From JBARRS01 sp049644345 (GTDB taxonomy: Bacteria > Actinomycetota > Thermoleophilia > Gaiellales > Gaiellaceae): a stretch of DNA of 5,011 nt. Of this stretch, positions 1 to 5,011 are shown one piece after another. Numbering within the stretch: the first letter of the stretch is position 1; each line of letters begins with the position of its first letter. The DNA lies in the NCBI GenBank assembly GCA_049644345.1, contig JBARRS010000118.1:1-5011 (forward strand), given 5' to 3'. The notes below the pieces were generated by a model. The model had not been told where the DNA came from. It made no database searches and saw only the letters and a list, made by a program, of their open reading frames with translations. The translations under genes and the position numbers were made by a program.

Positions 1-914
1 CGTAGTGGGCCCTCCGGATCTTCCTCCGCGGAGTCGACGCCGAGCGGGATGACGAGCGCCGCGGCGCCGCTCCTCCTCGCCCAGGTCGCGAGGCCGCGGA
101 CGCCCTCGAGCCAAGGCTCGTCGCCGATGCCCGGAGCAAGCGGGACGTTTCGGTTTGCGCCGTCGCCGTCGCCGGCTCCGCGCTCGTCCTCGAACCCGAC
201 GAAGTGCGGGAACCACCCGCTGCCCGGGTCTACGTGGACCGAGCAGGTGAGCACGTCGTCACGGTCGTAGAAGACCTGCTGCGTCCCGTTCCCGTGGTGC
301 GCGTCGACGTCGAGCACTGCGACCGGGCCGCCGAGCCGGCTCGCAAGCGCGCCGGCCGCGACCGCCGCGTTGTTCAGGTAGCAGGAACCGCCGTAGGAGG
401 AGCGCCCGGCGTGATGGCCGGGCGGCCGGGTGCAGGCGAACGCGCAGCCCGCACCGTCGAGGACGAGCTCGACCGCGGTCAGCGTCACGTCGACCGCGGC
501 CCGCGCTGCCTCCCAGGTGCCGGGACCGATCAGCGTCATCGTGTCGTAGGCGAAAACGCCGGGCTTCGCCCACACGGCGTCAGGAAAGATCGGCGGCCGC
601 TCGCCGATCAGGGCGCCTTGTGGAAAGACGTAGGGGACGACCCGATCCTGCCCGGGATCCTCCTCAGGCATGCCGGCAGCTACCCACTCGTCCCAGATTG
701 ACGAGAGGTAGTCCACGAGCGCGCGGTCGTGCACTGCCAGCAGCGCCTCGTCTCCGTGCGGGAACGCGGGTACCAGCTTGGCTCCCGCTGCGACGAGCGC
801 GTCGCGGATCGCGTCCACCCGGGCGGGCACCTCGGTTCCCGGCGTCCGAACGCCGAGCCAGACCTCGCCGCCGGGATCGTGCAGCCGGCAGCTGTCGCTC
901 CACACGACGGGCAT
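1..914 (-). CDS. Acetylpolyamine amidohydrolase / histone-deacetylase-family enzyme, partial (3' end outside window)
   Basis: Translating the minus strand from the ATG at 914 gives 304 residues with no stop before the window edge. The arginase/deacetylase fold motifs appear in order: PGTWEAA (about 131-137), RPPGHHAG (H167 and H168, the general acid/base histidine pair), GGSCYLNNAA (about 175-184), DVDAHHGNGTQ (202-212) and PLGVDSAEEDP (290-300). By family comparison the zinc ligands are D204, H206 and D294. The segment DPGSGWFPHF (229-238) resembles bacterial acetylpolyamine amidohydrolases more than classical histone deacetylases. These enzymes hydrolyse the amide of acetylated polyamines in the cytoplasm, and the adjacent polyamine-type importer agrees with that role. 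Family members are about 340 residues, so roughly 40 residues are missing, including the region with the catalytic tyrosine. An in-frame TAG lies at 936-938, so the start can only be this ATG or the GTG at 924-926. The substrate is inferred; a general lysine or other acetyl-amide deacetylase is possible. Confidence 0.9.
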   Translation of the reverse strand, partial: MPVVWSDSCRLHDPGGEVWLGVRTPGTEVPARVDAIRDALVAAGAKLVPAFPHGDEALLAVHDRALVDYLSSIWDEWVAAGMPEEDPGQDRVVPYVFPQGALIGERPPIFPDAVWAKPGVFAYDTMTLIGPGTWEAARAAVDVTLTAVELVLDGAGCAFACTRPPGHHAGRSSYGGSCYLNNAAVAAGALASRLGGPVAVLDVDAHHGNGTQQVFYDRDDVLTCSVHVDPGSGWFPHFVGFEDERGAGDGDGANRNVPLAPGIGDEPWLEGVRGLATWARRSGAAALVIPLGVDSAEEDPEGPL

Positions 915-932
915 TGCGAGCGGCACCGCGCG

Positions 933-938
933 ACCCTA
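933..938 (-). promoter_or_regulatory. Candidate -10 element for the amidohydrolase gene
   Basis: On the minus strand TAGGGT fits the TAnnnT pattern. It lies exactly 6 bases upstream of an in-frame GTG (924-926) and 18 bases upstream of the ATG at 914. No purine-rich Shine-Dalgarno sequence is seen before either start. A leaderless transcript starting at the GTG would therefore be plausible and would add MPLA to the N-terminus. No good -35 hexamer is visible, and the TAG of the box is also the in-frame upstream stop. Confidence 0.35.
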
Positions 939-977
939 CAGCCCGAAGCCGCGCGTGATCGAGCGTCCTCGCCGAGT

Positions 978-983
978 TAGACT
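978..983 (+). promoter_or_regulatory. Candidate -10 element for the potA-like gene
   Basis: TAGACT fits TAnnnT and ends 8 bases before the ATG at 992. No Shine-Dalgarno sequence precedes that ATG (the preceding bases are CTCGACCCGC). This spacing suits transcription starting at or next to the start codon, giving a leaderless mRNA. Around 955-960 GTGATC is only a weak match to a -35 hexamer, at 17-base spacing. The call rests on one short degenerate motif. Confidence 0.4.
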
Positions 984-991
984 CGACCCGC

Positions 992-2101
992 ATGGCGCAG
1001 GACCGAAGCGTCGCGATTGCTCTGGAGGGTGTCAGCAAACGCTTCGGCAAGGTGGGGGCCGTCCAGAACGTGACGCTCGCGATCGGCGAGGGAGAGTTCT
1101 TCTCGCTGCTAGGGCCGAGCGGCTGCGGCAAGACAACGACGCTGAGGATGATCGCCGGCTTCGAGGTTCCGGACGACGGCCGCATCGTCCTCCAGGGGCA
1201 AGACGTGACGTCGCTCACCGCGAACCGCCGGCCGGTGAACATGGTCTTCCAGCAGTACGCGCTCTTCCCGCACATGTCGATCTACGACAACATCGCTTTC
1301 GGGCTCAAGGTAAAGCGCGTCCCGCGTCACGAGCACCGCGATCGGGTGCACGAGATGCTGCGCGTCGTCGAGCTAGAGGGCCTCGAGCGCCGACGCACGC
1401 GTCAGCTCTCGGGCGGACAACAGCAGCGCGTCGCTCTGGCACGCGCTCTCGTCAACCGGCCGGCCGCGCTCCTCCTCGACGAACCGCTCGGCGCCCTCGA
1501 CGTGAAGCTGCGCAAGCAGATGCAGCTCGAGCTGAAGCGAATCCAAGGTGAGCTCGGAACCACCTTCGTCTACGTGACGCACGACCAGGAGGAGGCGCTG
1601 GCGATGTCCGACCGGATCGCCGTAATGAACGGCGGCCGGGTGGAGCAGATCGGAAGCCCGCGCAAGGTCTACGAGCAACCCCAGACAGCGTTCGTTGCCG
1701 ACTTCATCGGCTCGCTCAACGCGCTCGAGCTCGAGGTTGAGGAGATCGTCGGCGGCTACGCCTTGATGCGCTTCGGAGAGGGCGAGCGCATCGTCGTGCC
1801 AATAGGCTCCGACGCTCGGACGGGTGACGCGATCCGCATCGCGGTGCGTCCCGAGCGAGTGCAGCTCGGGCCGGTCGACAGTCCAAGCCCCGATGGGGGT
1901 TCTCGCCTCGAGGGAACGATCGCCGAGATCGTCTATCTCGGCATGTACACCCAGTTCCATGTGGAGACCCCCGCCGGCAAGGTGATCTGCAACCGCCTTG
2001 CAGACGAGGCGCTTGCGGCGCTCGGGCCCGGCGCGCGGGTCGCCGTTTCCTGGGACGCCGACCACGCCTCCGTGCTCGGAGGCTCTGCCGCGACCGCTTA
2101 G
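992..2101 (+). CDS. potA: Spermidine/putrescine-type ABC transporter ATP-binding protein (PotA family)
   Basis: This 369-residue protein has every ABC ATPase motif intact. These are Walker A GPSGCGKTT (41-49, K47), the Q-loop FQQYALFPH (86-94, Q87/Q88), the signature LSGGQQQRVALARAL (139-153), Walker B LLLDEP (160-165, D163 and E164), the D-loop GALD (167-170) and the H-loop THD (H197). The C-terminal third (about 240-365) looks like a TOBE-type regulatory domain with AVRPERVQL near 284-292, as in PotA, FbpC and related importer ATPases. It would dimerise on the cytoplasmic face of the PotB/PotC channel and hydrolyse ATP to drive uptake. The usual PotA length is about 370-380 residues. It is transcribed opposite to the permease and binding-protein genes, converging on the end of potC with 11 bases between stop codons. 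The ATPase alone cannot tell polyamine from iron or other class members; the PotB/PotC-like neighbours favour the polyamine family. Confidence 0.93.
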   Translation: MAQDRSVAIALEGVSKRFGKVGAVQNVTLAIGEGEFFSLLGPSGCGKTTTLRMIAGFEVPDDGRIVLQGQDVTSLTANRRPVNMVFQQYALFPHMSIYDNIAFGLKVKRVPRHEHRDRVHEMLRVVELEGLERRRTRQLSGGQQQRVALARALVNRPAALLLDEPLGALDVKLRKQMQLELKRIQGELGTTFVYVTHDQEEALAMSDRIAVMNGGRVEQIGSPRKVYEQPQTAFVADFIGSLNALELEVEEIVGGYALMRFGEGERIVVPIGSDARTGDAIRIAVRPERVQLGPVDSPSPDGGSRLEGTIAEIVYLGMYTQFHVETPAGKVICNRLADEALAALGPGARVAVSWDADHASVLGGSAATA

Positions 2102-2112
2102 TCCCAGCCGGT

Positions 2113-2928
2113 CTAGCTCTCGAGCGCGCCGAGCCGTCGCTCTGCCACCCGCCGCCCGACTTCGGCCGCGATGACGACGATCAGCGAGACGGTGATCACG
2201 ACCACGGCGACGGCGATCACCTGTGGCAGCTGGCTCGGGAAGCGAAGCGCCGAGTAGAGGTAGATCGGGAACGTCAGCCGCGACCCGACGACGAACGAGG
2301 CGACCGCGTACTCGTCGAACGAGGTCGTGTAGGCGATCAGAAAGGCCGAGACGACCGCCGGCAGGATCAACGGCAGGGTGATCGAGCGAAATGTCCTCAG
2401 GCGGCTTGCGCCGAGGTCGTAGGCCGCTTCCTCGAGCGAGACGTCGATCTGCTGTAGGCGAGGCATCAGCACGAGGATGGTGTAGGGGAGGCTGATGACG
2501 ATGTGCCCGATCACCACCGTCAGGATCGAGCGCGAGATTCCGACCGTATGGAAGAGGATGAGCAGCGCGATTCCGAAGACCACGTAGGGGATGACGAGCG
2601 GGCTCAGGAGGAGCGCGGAGGCGGCCGACTTACCTATGAAGCGACGGCGGACGAGGGCAATCGAGGCGAGCACGCCGAGCACGACCGCGGCGGCGCTCGA
2701 GAGCCCTGCGATGATCGCGCTCGTCTCCAACGCTCCCTTGAGATCGGGGTTGGTGAGGAACTGGTGGTACCAGTGGAGAGTGAATCCGCTGAGCGGAAAC
2801 GACGGCAACTCCGAGTTGTTGAACGAGAAGATCAGCAGGATCACGATGGGGGCGTACAGGAAGACGACGACGAGGACGAAGAACGCTCGCAGCAGCCGTG
2901 CACCGTTCTTCGAGAGGGCGACGTCCAT
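2113..2928 (-). CDS. potC: Polyamine-type ABC transporter permease (PotC family)
   Basis: The 271-residue inner-membrane protein starts at the ATG at 2926-2928, which overlaps the potB stop by one base (TGATG), so translation is probably coupled. Hydrophobic segments are seen near residues 13-36, 70-92, 104-127, 134-155, 184-205 and 238-262, giving the six-helix topology of the family. The cytoplasmic EAA loop, which contacts the ATPase, is at about 166-188 (EEAAYDLGASR followed by TLPLILPA). The segment FSFNNSELPSFPLSGFTL after helix 1 is typical of PotC/YdcV-like subunits. Length is close to E. coli PotC (264). The open frame continues far upstream through potB, but the residues there are arginine-rich and lack the family pattern, so the start at 2928 is preferred. 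Substrate specificity cannot be read from the permease. Confidence 0.93.
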   Translation of the reverse strand: MDVALSKNGARLLRAFFVLVVVFLYAPIVILLIFSFNNSELPSFPLSGFTLHWYHQFLTNPDLKGALETSAIIAGLSSAAAVVLGVLASIALVRRRFIGKSAASALLLSPLVIPYVVFGIALLILFHTVGISRSILTVVIGHIVISLPYTILVLMPRLQQIDVSLEEAAYDLGASRLRTFRSITLPLILPAVVSAFLIAYTTSFDEYAVASFVVGSRLTFPIYLYSALRFPSQLPQVIAVAVVVITVSLIVVIAAEVGRRVAERRLGALES

Positions 2929-3845
2929 CAGCCCGCGGTCACCTGACGTACCTGGAGGAAGCGCGCGAAGACGGTGGTCAGAACGGTGACGATGCCGAGG
3001 AGGAAGACGGCGAGCACCGAGCCGGTCTCCCAGTCCGGGAACCCGGTTCCGAACAGGTCGACGATCTGGTTGCCGTACATGTAGCCGCTCGCCCCCCCGA
3101 CGAGCGACGGCGTGACGAACTCGCCGAGCGTCGGGATGAACACGAAGAGGAACGCGGCTGCGATGCCGGGCATGGACAGCGGGAGCGTCACGCGCCGGAA
3201 GGCCTGCCAACGGCTCGCGCCGAGGTCGCTCGCCGCCTCGAGCAGGTGTCGGTCGAGGCTCTCGAGCGAGACGAAGATCGGCAGGGCCACGAACGGAAGC
3301 CAGATGTAGCCGAGCACGAGCATGACCGCGAACCGGCTGTAGAGCAGCTGCGAGAGCGGGTGGTCGGGCGACCGCAGCCCGGTCCAGAACAGAAACGTGT
3401 TGACCACGCCCTGATTGCCGAGGATCACCTTCCAGGCCAGCACGCGCAGCAGGTAGCTCGTCAGAAACGGAGCGATCAAGAGGAGGAGGAGGACGTACTT
3501 GCGCTTGGTGCTCGAGAGGGCGAGGTAGTACGCCAGCGGGTAGGCGAAGACGACGATGATCGCCGAGACGGTCAGCGACATCTTCACGGACTTCCAGAAC
3601 AGCGCGAGGTACACCGAGCTGTGAGCAAACGCGCGCCAGGCTGACAGCGTGAAGCCATGCTTGCCCGGAAAGAGCGAGTAGACATCGAAGCTGTACGCCG
3701 CCACGATCGCGATCGGCACGACGAAAAAGACGACGAGCCACGCGAGCGGGAGACCCAGGAGCGTGGGGGTCGTCAGGTCGAGCCGCACGCGTCTGCGGCG
3801 CGCAAGGCGGACCGGCGGCACGCCGGCTTCGCCTTCGACTGTCAT
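2928..3845 (-). CDS. potB: Polyamine-type ABC transporter permease (PotB family)
   Basis: This 305-residue membrane protein has a basic N-terminal tail (RLARRRRVRLD, about 13-23) followed by a first helix at about 28-51. Further hydrophobic segments lie near 89-110, 117-141, 172-194, 228-247 and 275-297. The segment RVLAWKVILGNQGVVN (134-149) corresponds to a hallmark of PotB-type permeases. The EAA loop is LEAASDLGASRWQAFRRVTLPL (about 202-223). It would pair with the downstream PotC-like subunit to form the channel. The ATG at 3843-3845 is 20 bases after the potD stop, and an in-frame TAG three codons upstream (3853-3855) rules out a longer start. The only Shine-Dalgarno-like sequence is a weak AGGGTG, 12 bases away, so ribosomes may partly re-initiate from potD. 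The length is somewhat above E. coli PotB (275-285), mostly through the N-terminal tail. Confidence 0.93.
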   Translation of the reverse strand: MTVEGEAGVPPVRLARRRRVRLDLTTPTLLGLPLAWLVVFFVVPIAIVAAYSFDVYSLFPGKHGFTLSAWRAFAHSSVYLALFWKSVKMSLTVSAIIVVFAYPLAYYLALSSTKRKYVLLLLLIAPFLTSYLLRVLAWKVILGNQGVVNTFLFWTGLRSPDHPLSQLLYSRFAVMLVLGYIWLPFVALPIFVSLESLDRHLLEAASDLGASRWQAFRRVTLPLSMPGIAAAFLFVFIPTLGEFVTPSLVGGASGYMYGNQIVDLFGTGFPDWETGSVLAVFLLGIVTVLTTVFARFLQVRQVTAG

Positions 3846-3865
3846 TTGTCGCTAGTGCACCCTAG

Positions 3866-4978
3866 TCAGGAAGCCTTCACCTGTTCCCACAGCTTGGCGT
3901 AGAGCGCCCGGCGCGGGATGTCGCGGTCGAGGTGCGCGGCCGGCTCCGTGACGGCCCGCGGGTTGGTGAGCTGCAGGGCGCGGAGTAGGTCGCTCGACGA
4001 GGGCCGCGCCACCGTGTTCGCATGACCATAGCCATAGTTGTCCTCGAGCCATTTCGCCGACTTGGCGGAGCTCCAAGCATCGACGTAGGCGTGCGCGAGA
4101 TGACGGCGCGGCGTCCCCTTGAGCAGCATGAACATGCCGACCCAGGCGATTGGCTTCTCCTTGGGTCGCATGTAGACCACCTTCAACCCCTTCTTCTTCA
4201 TCTGCACCCAGTCGTTCGGCCAGGCATATGCGATCCAGATGTCGCCCGAACCAAAGAGTTGCCACAAGTCGGTCTCCGACGACCAGTTCTTCCGGACGAG
4301 GTGCTTCTTAGAGATGAGCAGCTTCTGCGACTGCTTCAGCTGGGCGTCCGTCTGCCTCCACGTATCTTTGAAGCCGAGGTACAAGCCGGCAATCTCGAGC
4401 ATTTCGATGTCGTCGAACCAGGCAATCTTGCCCTTGTACCGCTCGTCGAACAAGAGGCCCCAGGAGCGAGCCTTCGGCTTCACTTTGTCGCTTCGGTACA
4501 GGACCGCGTCGAAGCCCCAGTCGTCCGGAATCCCATACTGCTTCCCCTTGTACTGGCCCGCCTTGACCATGAATGGGTTCAAGTGCTTGAAGTTCGAGAT
4601 CAGCTTCGTGTCCCAAGGCTGGACGAGGCCGCTCGTGGCGAAGTACTTGACCCAGCCGACGTAGGGGCGGAAGAGGTCCGGCTTGAGACCGGCATGGATC
4701 TTCGCGAGCGCGTCCGCCTCGTTGCCCATGTAGGTGAACTGCGGCTCGTTGTGCGGGTACTTCTTCACGTACTGGGCGAACATGGCTTGGCCGCCGTCGT
4801 TGCCGTACCCCGCCCAGTCCAGCACCTGCAGCCGGCCCGACTCCGCGGTCAGCCAGTCGAGCGCCGCTCGCGCCGTCTGGGCGCGGCCCCCCAGGAGGCT
4901 CGCCCCTCCCGCTGCAGCTGCGAGCTTGAGGAGATCCTCGCGGCTGAGCCGCCGCTCAATTCCCTCCTGCTTGTCCAT
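3866..4978 (-). CDS. potD: Extracellular substrate-binding protein of a polyamine-type ABC transporter (PotD-like)
   Basis: The 370-residue protein is first in the operon and has a strong Shine-Dalgarno site. The N-terminus looks like an export signal: basic stretch ERRLSRED (8-15), hydrophobic core LLKLAAAAGGASLLGG (16-31) and a possible AxA-type cleavage site near TARA (35-38). There is no cysteine in the whole protein, so it is not a lipoprotein. Family features include LDWAGY (53-58, matching the W/Y binding pair of PotD), KPDLF (99-103), YGIPDDWGFDAVLYRSDKV (148-166), WFDDIEMLEIAGLYLG (187-202), AYAWPNDW (250-257), IAWVG (277-281) and NYGYGHANT (314-322). Length fits PotD-like proteins (about 350). 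Position 281 is glycine where E. coli PotD has the amine-contacting aspartate, and the protein is unusually basic. The ligand may therefore be a polyamine, an acetylated or modified polyamine, or something else carried by this broad family. Confidence 0.87.
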   Translation of the reverse strand: MDKQEGIERRLSREDLLKLAAAAGGASLLGGRAQTARAALDWLTAESGRLQVLDWAGYGNDGGQAMFAQYVKKYPHNEPQFTYMGNEADALAKIHAGLKPDLFRPYVGWVKYFATSGLVQPWDTKLISNFKHLNPFMVKAGQYKGKQYGIPDDWGFDAVLYRSDKVKPKARSWGLLFDERYKGKIAWFDDIEMLEIAGLYLGFKDTWRQTDAQLKQSQKLLISKKHLVRKNWSSETDLWQLFGSGDIWIAYAWPNDWVQMKKKGLKVVYMRPKEKPIAWVGMFMLLKGTPRRHLAHAYVDAWSSAKSAKWLEDNYGYGHANTVARPSSSDLLRALQLTNPRAVTEPAAHLDRDIPRRALYAKLWEQVKAS

Positions 4979-4984
4979 GCTGTT

Positions 4985-5000
4985 CCTCCTTCTTCCTCCT
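4985..5000 (-). promoter_or_regulatory. Tandem Shine-Dalgarno sequence of the potD-like gene
   Basis: On the minus strand, AAGGAGG (4991-4985) ends 6 bases before the ATG at 4978, an ideal ribosome-binding site. A second AGGAGG (5000-4995) lies 10 bases further upstream, too far for this start. The good site firmly fixes the ATG at 4978. It contrasts with the potA-like and amidohydrolase genes, which have no such sequence. The operon promoter is probably beyond the window edge. Confidence 0.85.
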
Positions 5001-5011
5001 AATAGCTCGGG

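Noticed and set aside
204..701. 165-codon plus-strand open frame over the left end
   Set aside because: It is antisense to the amidohydrolase, whose active-site motifs are all in the opposite frame.
664..1275. 203-codon minus-strand open frame spanning the amidohydrolase 5' end, the intergenic region and the potA 5' end
   Set aside because: It overlaps two well-supported genes in other frames and has no family features; the amidohydrolase uses a different minus-strand frame.
1373..2065. 230-codon minus-strand open frame inside potA
   Set aside because: It is antisense to an ATPase with all motifs intact and shows no domain or start signal.
2092..2113. Inverted repeat GACCG ... CGGTC at the convergent gap as a terminator
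   Set aside because: Only 5 base pairs with a 12-base loop and no T-run follow, so it is too weak to call.
2929..3741. Open frame extending potC 271 codons upstream through the whole of potB
   Set aside because: The upstream part is rich in Arg, Ala and Pro with no hydrophobic helices and is the out-of-frame reading of the well-supported potB gene. It is a high-GC artefact, not a fusion protein.
3852..3865. CTAG repeats flanking GTGCAC in the potD-potB gap as an operator
   Set aside because: The symmetry is imperfect and very short, it lies inside an operon, and it includes the potB in-frame stop. Chance is the simpler explanation.
4022..5002. 326-codon open frame on the plus strand antisense to potD
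   Set aside because: The opposite strand encodes a clear PotD-like protein with a strong Shine-Dalgarno site. The antisense product has no recognisable motif and arises from GC-rich codon bias.
1..5011. A novel defence, mobile or RNA-based system
   Set aside because: All long stretches are explained by five conventional genes. I saw no direct repeats, transposase, integrase or structured RNA, and the only intergenic regions are 77, 11, 20 and 33 bases.

Overview
The window is a high-GC bacterial segment that carries a polyamine-type ABC importer and the 5' part of a histone-deacetylase-superfamily amidohydrolase. The GC-rich codon use, the sharp contrast between start codons with no visible Shine-Dalgarno site but a TAnnnT box just upstream and one with a textbook Shine-Dalgarno site, and the protein style all suggest an actinobacterium-like organism, possibly a deep branch such as Thermoleophilia. 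That assignment is inference; there is no phylogenetic marker here.

Layout, left to right. (1) 1-914, minus strand: N-terminal 304 residues of an acetylpolyamine amidohydrolase/HDAC-like deacetylase, open at the left window edge. (2) 915-991: a 77-base divergent intergenic region with a TAnnnT -10-like box facing each gene. (3) 992-2101, plus strand: PotA-type ATPase. (4) An 11-base convergent gap. (5) 4978-2113, minus strand: a compact operon reading potD-like (substrate-binding protein), potB-like and potC-like (permeases), with a 20-base gap and then a 1-base overlap.

How the genes fit together: the binding protein captures the substrate outside the membrane, the two six-helix permeases form the channel, and the ATPase, encoded on the opposite strand, powers it. 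The amidohydrolase could remove acetyl groups from imported or endogenous acetylpolyamines, which would make this a small polyamine uptake and deacetylation locus. Two features of the binding protein weaken a plain spermidine/putrescine assignment: the aspartate expected after the binding-site tryptophan appears to be glycine, and the mature protein is strongly basic by hand count.

I found no mobile element, CRISPR array, tRNA, rRNA or convincing terminator. Nothing here amounts to a wholly new system; the interest lies in gene arrangement, start-site architecture and the unusual binding protein.
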